Source: Zancudomyces culisetae (taxonomy: Eukaryota > Kickxellomycota > Harpellomycetes > Harpellales > Legeriomycetaceae). Taken from it: a stretch of DNA of 19,194 nucleotides. The stretch covers positions 1 to 19,194 of the forward strand of contig LSSK01000288.1 in NCBI GenBank assembly GCA_001969505.1, written 5' to 3'. Below, piece by piece: positions 1 through 8,440 of the stretch (positions are counted from its first letter, which is position 1; every line of letters begins with the position of its first letter). The notes beneath the pieces were generated by a model. The model was not told the origin of the DNA and ran no database searches. It saw only the letters and a list, made by a program, of their open reading frames with translations. Both the position numbers and the translations under genes were made by a program.

Positions 1-1071
1 TGAACTTATCCCTCTAGCCTCGGTCAATCTGTGTTGGAAAAACTCCTTGGTTTCGTTAAATCTCTTTTCATACCCGTCAAAGCTACGTAGGTTAATACAT
101 TGTTCCCATCCCAGTACCGACGCAAAAAACACAAGATCCTCAGCTTGTGTGTATTTATCGTTCAGCGCAGCGTTTATACTTTCATTCAAAAGATCGTCGT
201 TGCAGAATAAGTATTCGATAATTCCCAACCACAGTCGAAATGGAGGTGTCTGACAAACTAAATGTTCATATGGATCAATATTCATCTGGTACCAACAAAC
301 CGCTGTTGCAAGGAGCGATAGGTGTGAGTTTGGGATAGGCCCATCAATTTTGGCTTCCTTGGGCATTGCCAGTTTATCTATCACAGAATCCAATAGCAAC
401 AAAATCCGTTTTTGAGGATCTTTTTTCGCTCGTTCAAAAATAGTTTTCTTGGTTGCCATAATAAGCTCTGTAAATTTCTCCTTCTGTCCCTCAACCATCA
501 TTTTATAAAGCATCGTAATAGCATCGACATAGCTGTTAAGTTGTGGCTTTGCCATTGGGTTCATGATTGCCAGCCCAGAATATACATGTGATTTACTTCC
601 ATATATATGGAGCGCTATGCTTATTTTTACATTATCTACAAGGTGGTTGAACTGTGGGTTATCCCAAGGATAGCTTTTTTGGGTTTTCCATGCGGTTCCC
701 AGACTTAGATAACATATATATGTTAAAGTTTATGTGTTTGCAGTAAACTTATCGTGCTCCTCGGGTGATATAAATAACATTTCTGACTCTAAGCATTCCA
801 AGATCTTTACTGCCTGTTGATACTTTTCCTCGGTACTTCTGCACCTTATTACTGCCAGTGTTTGACCTGTTGTATCTGCTGTTGGTCCGTGAAGTGAATG
901 CATAGTTACTATGTTCACGTCGGCTGGTAAGTGTTCATAAAATGCCTCGACTTCAGGCGATTTAACTGAGGTTTGCCCACCTACAATTGCGCCTACTTTT
1001 TTTGATTTTCCATACTGCTTGATTACGTTATTTATGTTAGGCGCTTCTACCGAGTATATTAGATTATGACG
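1..1071 (-). pseudogene. TYR1: TYR1-like prephenate dehydrogenase, apparently decayed, 3' end beyond the window
   Basis: Prephenate dehydrogenase makes 4-hydroxyphenylpyruvate in tyrosine synthesis. The minus-strand translation matches fungal Tyr1 over about 355 codons, with IYSVEAPN, GAIVGGQTS, MHSLHGP, EEHDKFTANT, SHVYSGLAI, PIPNSHLSLLA and NIDPYEHLVCQTPPFR. The reading frame is continuous except for an in-frame TAA at 730-732, which falls where Tyr1 proteins have the Gln of the TQAVTH motif. Homology resumes in the same frame, so neither an intron nor a frameshift explains it. The next 243 codons to the window edge are open. Three codons later the expected catalytic His is Tyr (TAT), and the Arg of the LRIY motif, equivalent to the substrate-binding Arg of bacterial TyrA, is His. 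Upstream, homology fades at a TGA (1072-1074), and the N-terminal NAD-binding GxGxxG segment was not found. I read it as an inactivated copy; a sequencing error could explain the TAA but not the other losses. Confidence 0.8.
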
Positions 1072-2591
1072 TCATACATCTAGAATTTTCTAACGTTACA
1101 AACATTCAAAAATCCTGAAAAAAGGTATTGCGCATGAGTACTCTTCATTCTCATTGGTTTTTCAGCACCTAATTACTTTGTATGGTCATTTTATTATTTT
1201 TTGTTGCTTGGTTCGCCTCTGGACTAGTGTCAATAGAACTTTGCACTTACTGATTAGAGCCATCGGCTTTATTTTTTCGATAAAAACTACTATTTTATAA
1301 ATGGGTGATCCAATTTACTGTACTTGTTGGTTAACCAAAACAATCTAAATCCAACTTATTGGTAACTTTCATTACGGTAGTGTATATATCCAACTCCACC
1401 TTTCTATATAATTACTTTGATTAGGTTCTCTTTAGAACAGGGGTAACAACGCCAATGCTAATAAGATAATAGCTACAAAAGATTAGTTAACAACTTTTTT
1501 TATTCATTACTTTAGAGTAGCGTAACTTAATATACATTGGCTTCAAGGAAACTGGGAGGGGGAAAAGGAGGAGACTGGATGAGAAGCTGATTTGTCACGT
1601 TTTATAAAAGTAGAGTCATCTCTCTCCCACCAACCTATAAATCACTTCCTGCTAGTTTAGTAGAAATCTTTTGAGTTGAACATTAATTTTTTCGAGAGTA
1701 AAAACAACAAGTACCAAATAGAGCTACCTGAGTAAATGACATTTGTAGACAAATTTGAACGTCCAAGATAGGAGAGGGTCGTTTAAAAAATAAAATAAAA
1801 TAAAATTTTTTTTTTATAATATCTACTCGAGATTGACCATTTATTTTAATATAAACTACTTGACAGGGATGGGTTTTTACACACTTCTTATTTCTCACAT
1901 GCAAAATATATTGTATTTTAGCTCCGAGTATTTGAATGTTCAGCACTATTCGCCTACTGTATGGTTATCTTGTGCTGGTTCAAAGAATTTACTGGGTTAT
2001 ATTTACCCGTCCCGCATATTAAAATCGAGTAATTTATAGAAAATATTCTTTATAGAAATTCCATTTGAACCATGCTAAAGCACCATAGTTTTTATTTACT
2101 GCATTCCGAATTTTTCTTTGCCATTTCAAAGCCCGAATTTTTGAATTAGCTAAGCTCCATTAGCTTTTGAAAGCAAAAAAAATACAAAAAGATTTTGTTT
2201 CTATCGTCTAACATTGGGTTAATATCTAAACTAATATCTTTAAGTATCATTGTTGGATATGGTTTGCTGTAACTTTTGTTGGTTTTCGCTCATTCGAGCA
2301 ATATACAACTCCATTTCCTTTAGCTCCTAAATATTGCCAAGCTCATAAATTAATTAATAGTAAACCTTCCAACCAGAGCAGATCTTTCTTTCCCCAATTA
2401 TTTTATTTTCACCCACAAACTACAACCTAAATATCAAATGAATTGAGCTTTTGGTTTTGCCCAATAAAAACATCTAAAAGGATTCCGGCCAAAACATTAT
2501 CAGAATACACAAAGCTGAACATTGAGAAAAGTTGCACTACTTTACAGCGTGTACAAAGTGCAGTTAAGGACTACATATAGTAAGATGAATC

Positions 2592-2600
2592 TATATATAG
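2592..2600 (+). promoter_or_regulatory. TATA-like element of the mannosyltransferase gene
   Basis: TATATATAG lies about 100 bases before the start codon, a usual distance for a yeast TATA box. It is assigned by position and sequence only; in DNA this AT-rich a chance match is possible. Confidence 0.35.
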
Positions 2601-2657
2601 GCTAAAAGAATATCACTACTACGACAGATTGACAAAAACAGGAATTCATTTTCTACA

Positions 2658-2675
2658 ATGCCATTTTTAACATAA
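2658..2675 (+). promoter_or_regulatory. five-codon upstream ORF in the mannosyltransferase leader
   Basis: ATG CCA TTT TTA ACA TAA ends 21 bases before the main ATG. If the transcript starts near 2600-2650, ribosomes meet this ATG first. The TAA is in frame with the main ORF, so it also fixes 2697 as the first possible start. Whether it is in the mRNA is unknown. Confidence 0.35.
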
Positions 2676-2696
2676 TTAATAAAAAAGCCATTCAGC

Positions 2697-4037
2697 ATGT
2701 TTCTCATAAAAAGAAAAAACCTTACAACGAGGATATTTCTGGTTTCTGTAACCATAACCATAATATATTTTATTCATATATTTATGTACAACGGATATTA
2801 TGAGAACCATGAAACATTTAAAAAAACTATGAGCTTAAGAGAAGGGTTACTTAGGCCAGCAGCTCTTTGCAATACACCCAAGCGATTAAATTTTGATAAA
2901 AACAGAGAGGTATATGGAAGGTATCTACCATTATATGCATCCAGACCTGATTACGTAGTTCACGAGTATTCTATTCGTAACCGGAATTTTTATTACAGGA
3001 AAAAAGAGATAAACCACAGGCCAAGAAAGAATCCCAGATACTTTTTTGCAGCAAATTTATATAATAATGAGGAGGTGCTGCCCCACTTTGGACAGGAACT
3101 ACTTCGGGTATTTGAGTATCTAGGATATGATAATGTGTTTTTGTCTATATACGAGAATGGATCCAAAGATAATACAAAAAAAATGTTGAACGTCTTTTCG
3201 GACTTTCTTTTACGATACAATATCCAACACAACTTCAGACTCGAAAATAGTACCCACCCTGAAAATTTTCATAGAATAGAATATTTAGCAGGAGTAAGAA
3301 ATAAAGCTCTTGATCCATATTACGAGTTTGCAAAGAAGAGCAAGCGGCAACAGGCAGATGAAGAAAAGCGGGACGGTGGGTTTGATAAAATAATTTTTAT
3401 CAATGATATTGTGTTTTGTCGAAATGATATTCTAGAGCTAATTCTGCAATCCAATAACAACCAGGCAGATATTACATGTCCGTTGGATATAGATTATTAT
3501 GACGAGGAAGACAGTCATGGTAAGAAAGTGCCAGTGAAAAAATTTCGAGACATGTGGGTGGCAAGAGACATCAAAGGGAATGCATTTTCAAAAGACATTA
3601 AAAAACTGACAGGTGATGAGATTTCAAATAAAAGGGCTCTTAGGGGATTACCATTTCAGGCTCAGTGTTGTTGGAATGGGGTTGTAGTACTGAATCCAAA
3701 ACCGTTTGAGAGTCCATTTGATTTGAGATTTAGGAGATCCACGCCAGAAACACCAGAGTGTGCGGGTTCGGAGTGCTCGTTGCTGTGCAATGATTATTGG
3801 AAGCTGGGTTTTGATAGAGTAGTGGTAGTTCCTGGTGTACAAGTAACTTATAACTTACGTGAATTCAAATACCTTGAAAAAGAATACAAAAATAAGCTAC
3901 CAAAATCTATTGATAAAAAGATAGACTTTCAAGAGGGACCAAACCAGGTATACTGCCGTCCTCTGATACATAATAATACACAGAATCCTGATGGGCCTAG
4001 TACGTGGGAGGAGTATATTGTTGAATATGAATATTAA
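2697..4037 (+). CDS. GT69 family (CAP59/CMT1-like) alpha-1,3-mannosyltransferase
   Basis: This 446-residue protein resembles the fungal GT69 family, typified by Cryptococcus Cmt1 and Cap59. These are Golgi type II membrane glycosyltransferases that transfer mannose from GDP-mannose. A short basic cytosolic tail (KRKNLTTR) is followed by a hydrophobic anchor at about residues 12-31, so the catalytic part should be lumenal. Family landmarks run in order: FFAANLYNNEEVLPHF (116-131), LSIYENGSKDNT (149-160), IIFINDIVFCRNDILEL (232-248), ADITCPLDID (257-266), RDMWVARDIKG (284-294), CCWNGVVVLNP (324-334) and SECSLLCNDYW (358-368). The acidic clusters near 236 and 264-272 could bind the metal-nucleotide sugar. 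The start is fixed by an in-frame TAA at 2673. The gene is intact, and CTG encodes the conserved Leu of EEVLPHF. The family assignment is firm. The acceptor (cell-wall mannan, glycolipid or capsule-like polymer) cannot be told. Confidence 0.88.
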   Translation: MFLIKRKNLTTRIFLVSVTITIIYFIHIFMYNGYYENHETFKKTMSLREGLLRPAALCNTPKRLNFDKNREVYGRYLPLYASRPDYVVHEYSIRNRNFYYRKKEINHRPRKNPRYFFAANLYNNEEVLPHFGQELLRVFEYLGYDNVFLSIYENGSKDNTKKMLNVFSDFLLRYNIQHNFRLENSTHPENFHRIEYLAGVRNKALDPYYEFAKKSKRQQADEEKRDGGFDKIIFINDIVFCRNDILELILQSNNNQADITCPLDIDYYDEEDSHGKKVPVKKFRDMWVARDIKGNAFSKDIKKLTGDEISNKRALRGLPFQAQCCWNGVVVLNPKPFESPFDLRFRRSTPETPECAGSECSLLCNDYWKLGFDRVVVVPGVQVTYNLREFKYLEKEYKNKLPKSIDKKIDFQEGPNQVYCRPLIHNNTQNPDGPSTWEEYIVEYEY

Positions 4038-4458
4038 ATACAAGTCACTCTCCCTTCTTTTTATTTTTGAATTAATGAAAATTGTTGAGGACAAAATGAA
4101 AATAAATGCAACTTATTTACAAAATAAAGTTTACTATTGTTGTTTTCGCTAGAATTGTTAACTTGACCTCCCCCCTTCACATAAATTTCATCTGGAAAAT
4201 ATTAAAAGTTGTGAAAGGAATGGAAGAGTGAGTTGGGGGAGGGGGAAGTTATGATGTTATTTTGGCAAATCTGTCACATTTTGATTTCATTGATGGGGGG
4301 GGGGGAAGAAGGCCAATCTAATCCTTCAATATGCATGTTAAAGATAAAAAGTTACTACGTCAAATGAAATACAAAGTCTATTTAAATGGATAATAATAAT
4401 GCTGATAAAGTCTAAAGTGGAAAGCAATATAAAAAAAGTAAAGCAGCGAGAGAACAAA
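4038..4458. terminator. convergent 3' spacer with C and G tracts
   Basis: The spacer separates the stop codons of two converging genes. C-rich CCTCCCCCC (4167-4175) follows the plus-strand gene. G-rich GGGGGAGGGGG (4235-4245) and a run of 11 G (4295-4305) follow the minus-strand gene, so each transcript would carry poly-C and each template strand poly-G. AT-rich stretches typical of yeast polyadenylation regions surround them. No ORF is supported here. Calling it the shared terminator region is inference from layout. Confidence 0.5.
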
Positions 4459-7400
4459 TCAAACAGTATTCAAACTTTGACTGTTAACAATAGTGGTGTT
4501 TAATCCAGCTCTTGGTTCAACATAAAGTGACCGTTCATATTGTATATCAGCACTCAAGATTTTTTGAGACAAAAACTTGTTTATAGAATTAGTGTCAAAT
4601 TTGAGTTTAGTAACGGAATTTTGGACTTGGCGGAACCTTAGTACAAGTTTTCCCATCATTTCATATTTTCTCCAATTAATTAGCAAAACAGGTTTGTCGT
4701 GGTCACCAAGTTCAGACTTGTCTTTTAGAATTTCATCACAGTGGATTAGATCACCTAATAGAATGGGTAGGAAAGGAACATAGTTTGGAAAGAGAGACTT
4801 TTCAACAGCACGATATCTGGAGTATGATCTGTCAGAAGACATTAGGGCTTCCAGTTTGAGTAAACGATCGTGGTATTTTGATTTGCTAAAGATTTCTCTT
4901 GTTTTCCACAATCTTGAAACGGCAGCACAGTTGATACCAGATAAGATGGCATTAAGAGTACTAAGGTTTTTTAGAGAGTACAATTCTGATGCGAGACGTA
5001 CAAAACATTCCATCATTAGCGCACGTAGTTGAGGAGTATCCATAGCAAGAATAGATTGAGAAACCCAACCAGAGACAAAATTAGTAAAGTCTATCGAGGG
5101 AAGAAGAGAGGATTTCTCAACATCATCATTAGAAAGGTCGACAGAATTGGAGATAGAATTATCGACAGAAATAAGGGAGATTTTATCGTCGTCGGTAACT
5201 TTTAAGGTGGAGTCGAGAATCAACCTTTTATGAAGAGAAGGTTTCCATAGATAATTCAGCAGGTCACGAGAAGAGATGTTTTTAAAGGTCAATATTTCCA
5301 CTGAGGACAAAAGCTTTGCAAACAATTTGTAGTGCATATAAACAATCCGTTCGGTAGCAGAAAAGACGACAATGTTTCCATTGGCAAGAGAAGCCTCAAC
5401 AAAACCGACATGACTGGAAAGGGATTTTCTCAACAGGGAAGAGCTTTTTCTTTTGTCGGAATTGGTGGAAAGTATGTTATGAGATACAGAAGTAAACCAA
5501 GTAGCACTTAAATCGCCGGCCAGAGTATCATCGGGACCAAAGTGAGAATGGGTATTAGAATGAGTATTAGAATGGGTATTAGAATGAAGATTAGAATGAA
5601 GATTAGAATGAGGATTAGAATTGGAGTTGGAGTTGGAGTAGGATTTGGAGTTGGGTTTAAGTTTAGAGTTGGAATTGAGTAATTCAGTGGGAACGGAAAG
5701 ATCAAAGGTAGAACTTTTTTGGAGTTTTGAGTAGAAATCAAAAGTAAATTTTCGACTTTTGGGGGATTTTGAGTCGAGGTTATCTGGAGTAGGACTGAGA
5801 GATTTCAGTTTATCAAATTGGATAAATTTGGGGGATTTAGAAGAGTCCATAAATTTATTGGGAAGACCTACAGATAATTTTTCAACAATAGAATCCAATA
5901 CGGCTTTTACTCGAGGTTGAGCAGAATTTTCAGTAGCAAAACTCAGGACTTTGTGTAGTAGACTTTTGTTGGATAAAAAGTCATCATAGAGATATTCTTG
6001 GACCCAAGATAATAGAACGTTGGATAGATAGATCTTGAGTTCCAAAAGAGAACTGTTGTTGACGTAGTCCTTTGTGTTTGAGAAATAGAAATCTTTACCC
6101 TTTGGCATTGTCAGTAAGGATAATTTGTGATTGCTAAAGAAACAGTTTTCAAGGTATGAAAAGAACTCTTCGCTGGTCATGAATTTAGGATACACCAATA
6201 GGAATAGTTTTACATAGTTGATATCTTGGTTAAAGTCAACCTCAGTTGATTTGATAAGTTTTTTAAGTAGTTCACTTCTAGAAAAATACAATTGTGATTT
6301 TTGAAAAACGTTGTTACCATTCCCATTTCCATTTCCGCCAACATTGTCATTACCACTGATAATACTGTTATTATTAATTGCAATACTGCTATTTCTAATA
6401 TTAATACTTGATTGTCGGTCAGACCACAGCCCAGAAAGGTGATATCCAAGCCATCCGTTATCGCCTTGTATGACTTCCCTCTTTGTGTCAGTGCTCGACT
6501 TATCTGTTTCTGATGAGCTTCTTTTAGACCCATCTGTGAGATCACCCGAGATTTTTTTATTAACTGAGTTTTGTGAATACTTTCTTTTCTCGTCAAAGTT
6601 TCTTTCGAGTTTTGGTTTTCCTTGCGAAACTCGATCTATCAGTGTGTTTGAGTTTGTGGACGAAGCTCTATCTCTCGAAATATTAACGGATGCTGTTTTT
6701 GGTGTCTCTACTATATCTATATTTTCATTATAATGATCTTGTCCCTGCCCTTGTCCTTTTCCTCGTTCTTGTCCTCGTTTTTGTTGTTGTTCTTGTCCTT
6801 TACTATCGTCATTCGCTTTATTAGTTGTTTCAACTGATAATTGGCACGATTTCAATAGTAATTTCGGAAAGGCTTTAACAAAGTTTTTGCTAGAGCTTTT
6901 ATATACCGAAATATTGTCACTTTTAAGCTGCGATATATCTTTAATAAATCTGTGTGCGCGATGTAGATCCGTCTTTGGTTGTTCTGCATCATCAGACGTG
7001 CATATCGAAACGATTGCTTTACATCCCTGCCTGGATATAAAATTTATAAACTCCAAAAGCATATCATTTCCTTTTTCGTTATCCAGCTCAATTACTATTA
7101 TAAATACATTTGTTTTATACATCTCTTCCGGAAGCACCCTTTCTGCCACCCAGTCAACCTCAAACTTCCTGGTGTTTTCTATCCTGATCCTACTAATCTC
7201 TAGTGAATGTAATTTTGATTTCATCGTAAGCTTTGTTAAATACACTTTTTTGTTTTGTGTAGATCTAGAACTTTCTCTTGCATTTACTTGTACCAACGCC
7301 CTTTCAAATGTTGACTCGCTATTCTCCTTCTCGTTAGATATCAATGTTATATATATTTTCTGTGGCTTAATTATTGAATTACATGCACTAATCGATTCTG

Positions 7401-7953
7401 CGTGTCCTGTTGCACTACCAATAGTCTTATCCACCCCCGTTTCTAATGTTCTTTTGCTGATACCATAACTCATGCTGTCTTTAAGTTCCTTGCTTGATAC
7501 AAGTGTGTCTGTTTGATACCTGTCTTTATCTGCTTCCTCCATTGCTTCTCTAATTTCATTTCTCAAGATTTCTCCTTTCTCTCTAACCTCTCGCGTAGAA
7601 ATAGCCTTATTCAATTCTTTGGTTAATATCTTTAGCTTGTCCCCCGATGTCTGATAAATCGCATCCTTTTCTTGCGTAAATGTTTCACCAGACTCACTAT
7701 CCATCACATTGCTAATATTATCGCTATCTATATGTTGCTCTGCTATATATTTACCAACCCCATTTGGTGCTAACCCTACTGTTAGTGTTGTACCACTATC
7801 CTCCAACAACTCCATCCTATAATCGGCGATTTCGCCTTCTTCTCTTTGTATAGTTCGTATCTCGTTTTTTCTGCTTTCTTCTCGCATTAATAGGTATTCT
7901 TCTGTTGTGTTAATTCTTGTTGCTACCTCTTTTCCTTGTATTAAAGCTGTCAT
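4459..7953 (-). CDS. Ras-type guanine nucleotide exchange factor (REM + CDC25 domains) with N-terminal Ras-like segment
   Basis: The C-terminal third of this 1164-residue protein is a RasGEF (CDC25) catalytic domain, at about 865-1145. Its landmarks are WVSQSILAMDTPQLRALMMECF (963-984 in part), LSTLNAILSGINCAAVSRL (997-1015), NYVPFLPILLGDL (1057-1069) and LLINWRKYEMMGKLV (1090-1104). A REM/RasGEF-N region lies at about 555-690. Residues 199-370 read like a small-GTPase fold without its motifs: beta strand KIYITLIS, then NEKENSEST where a P-loop should be, strand NVFIIVIEL, then CKAIVSICTSDD where NKxD should be, and YKSSSKNFVKAF like the SAK region. Linkers are low-complexity: Gln/Gly-rich at 387-405, Asn/Gly-rich at 538-548 and an His-Ser-Asn repeat at 772-803. 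The start is fixed by an in-frame TAA 12 bases upstream. It should activate a Ras or Rsr1-type GTPase. I cannot choose between Cdc25-like and Bud5-like roles, so no symbol is given. Confidence 0.88.
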   Translation of the reverse strand: MTALIQGKEVATRINTTEEYLLMREESRKNEIRTIQREEGEIADYRMELLEDSGTTLTVGLAPNGVGKYIAEQHIDSDNISNVMDSESGETFTQEKDAIYQTSGDKLKILTKELNKAISTREVREKGEILRNEIREAMEEADKDRYQTDTLVSSKELKDSMSYGISKRTLETGVDKTIGSATGHAESISACNSIIKPQKIYITLISNEKENSESTFERALVQVNARESSRSTQNKKVYLTKLTMKSKLHSLEISRIRIENTRKFEVDWVAERVLPEEMYKTNVFIIVIELDNEKGNDMLLEFINFISRQGCKAIVSICTSDDAEQPKTDLHRAHRFIKDISQLKSDNISVYKSSSKNFVKAFPKLLLKSCQLSVETTNKANDDSKGQEQQQKRGQERGKGQGQGQDHYNENIDIVETPKTASVNISRDRASSTNSNTLIDRVSQGKPKLERNFDEKRKYSQNSVNKKISGDLTDGSKRSSSETDKSSTDTKREVIQGDNGWLGYHLSGLWSDRQSSINIRNSSIAINNNSIISGNDNVGGNGNGNGNNVFQKSQLYFSRSELLKKLIKSTEVDFNQDINYVKLFLLVYPKFMTSEEFFSYLENCFFSNHKLSLLTMPKGKDFYFSNTKDYVNNSSLLELKIYLSNVLLSWVQEYLYDDFLSNKSLLHKVLSFATENSAQPRVKAVLDSIVEKLSVGLPNKFMDSSKSPKFIQFDKLKSLSPTPDNLDSKSPKSRKFTFDFYSKLQKSSTFDLSVPTELLNSNSKLKPNSKSYSNSNSNSNPHSNLHSNLHSNTHSNTHSNTHSHFGPDDTLAGDLSATWFTSVSHNILSTNSDKRKSSSLLRKSLSSHVGFVEASLANGNIVVFSATERIVYMHYKLFAKLLSSVEILTFKNISSRDLLNYLWKPSLHKRLILDSTLKVTDDDKISLISVDNSISNSVDLSNDDVEKSSLLPSIDFTNFVSGWVSQSILAMDTPQLRALMMECFVRLASELYSLKNLSTLNAILSGINCAAVSRLWKTREIFSKSKYHDRLLKLEALMSSDRSYSRYRAVEKSLFPNYVPFLPILLGDLIHCDEILKDKSELGDHDKPVLLINWRKYEMMGKLVLRFRQVQNSVTKLKFDTNSINKFLSQKILSADIQYERSLYVEPRAGLNTTIVNSQSLNTV
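5545..5640 (-). repeat. 12-bp coding minisatellite, His-Ser-Asn repeat
   Basis: Seven 12-base units (plus-strand AGAATGGGTATT and close variants, 5545-5628) are followed by GGAGTT-type hexamers. On the minus strand they encode HSNT/HSNL/PHSN repeats and a Ser-Asn run in the linker between the REM and catalytic domains of the RasGEF. Units differ at one or two bases, which suggests recent slippage. The unit is a multiple of three, so copy-number changes would keep the frame. Confidence 0.9.
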
Positions 7954-8440
7954 TTCTTTGTTTTAAATTATTGCTACTACTATTGCTACTACTTCTACTA
8001 CTACTTTATGTTGCTATCTTATCTGTACTGTCCTGTAGTTGCGTTGGTTTTATCTATACTACTTCAGTTTGTTATAATTCGCTTCATCACTCTAGTTGCG
8101 TCTATCTAATTTTATTATCTCTCTACAGGCTATGATTTGCAACTTTTGAATTCTTTTTTCGCCTGAATTATATAATATAACTCTGAATTATAAAAGTATC
8201 ATGTATCTTTTTGGCTAATAGATATTCAACAACGGTATCTCTTTTTTTCTAAACTCTTTATCTTCCTCACTTGTTATACTTTTCTTTTTCTATTTAGTAT
8301 TTTCTTTTGCTTCTTATTTTATTTCTATTCTCTCCTTCACTTTGTTTTTCTCTTTATCTTGTATTCTATATATTATATTTAATCTAAAATCTTTATTTCT
8401 TTAAAGCAGTTTATTCGAAATTATCGTTTTAAAAATTTGA
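7954..8440 (-). promoter_or_regulatory. purine-rich leader/promoter of the RasGEF gene, with short upstream ORF
   Basis: The minus (sense) strand is strongly A/G-rich here. In 8161-8400 I count about 40 C and 15 G on the plus strand. A minus-strand ORF of seven codons (MKRIITN, 8064-8087) precedes the main ATG and could dampen translation if transcribed. No clear TATA box or named factor site was identified. Confidence 0.45.
7971..8005 (-). repeat. GTA-type trinucleotide repeat in the RasGEF leader
   Basis: The plus strand reads repeated ctact/gctactac, so the minus strand is mostly (GTA)n interrupted by GCA and GAA. It lies 18-52 bases before the RasGEF start and is upstream of the in-frame TAA, hence untranslated in that frame. 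Confidence 0.75.

Larger units (their letters stand above)
1072..2696. other. gene-free spacer between TYR1 relic and mannosyltransferase
   Basis: No convincing gene is visible. The longest ORFs (68-87 codons, near 1683-2039) overlap each other on opposite strands and resemble nothing known. The stretch just above 1072 could hold the missing N-terminal part of the TYR1 copy but has stops in all frames read on the minus strand. A G-rich run, GGGAGGGGG, lies at 1554-1562. A perfect TGACGTCA palindrome overlaps the left border at 1067-1074. The last 400-500 bases are presumably the mannosyltransferase promoter. Confidence 0.6.

Noticed and set aside
1-1071. Reassigned stop codon (TAA or TGA read as an amino acid)
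   Set aside because: The other large genes have no in-frame stops, and the TYR1 copy also lost its catalytic His and Arg, so pseudogenisation is simpler.
1683-2039. Overlapping ORFs of 87 (minus) and 68 (plus) codons
   Set aside because: They are antisense to each other, partly lack ATG starts and show no known motif; best explained by chance.
5508-5741. 77-codon minus-strand ORF of Pro-Thr and Ile-Leu repeats
   Set aside because: It is the out-of-frame reading of the 12-bp minisatellite inside the RasGEF gene.
6887-7468. 193-codon plus-strand ORF
   Set aside because: It is antisense to the N-terminal part of the RasGEF, which has clear family support on the other strand.
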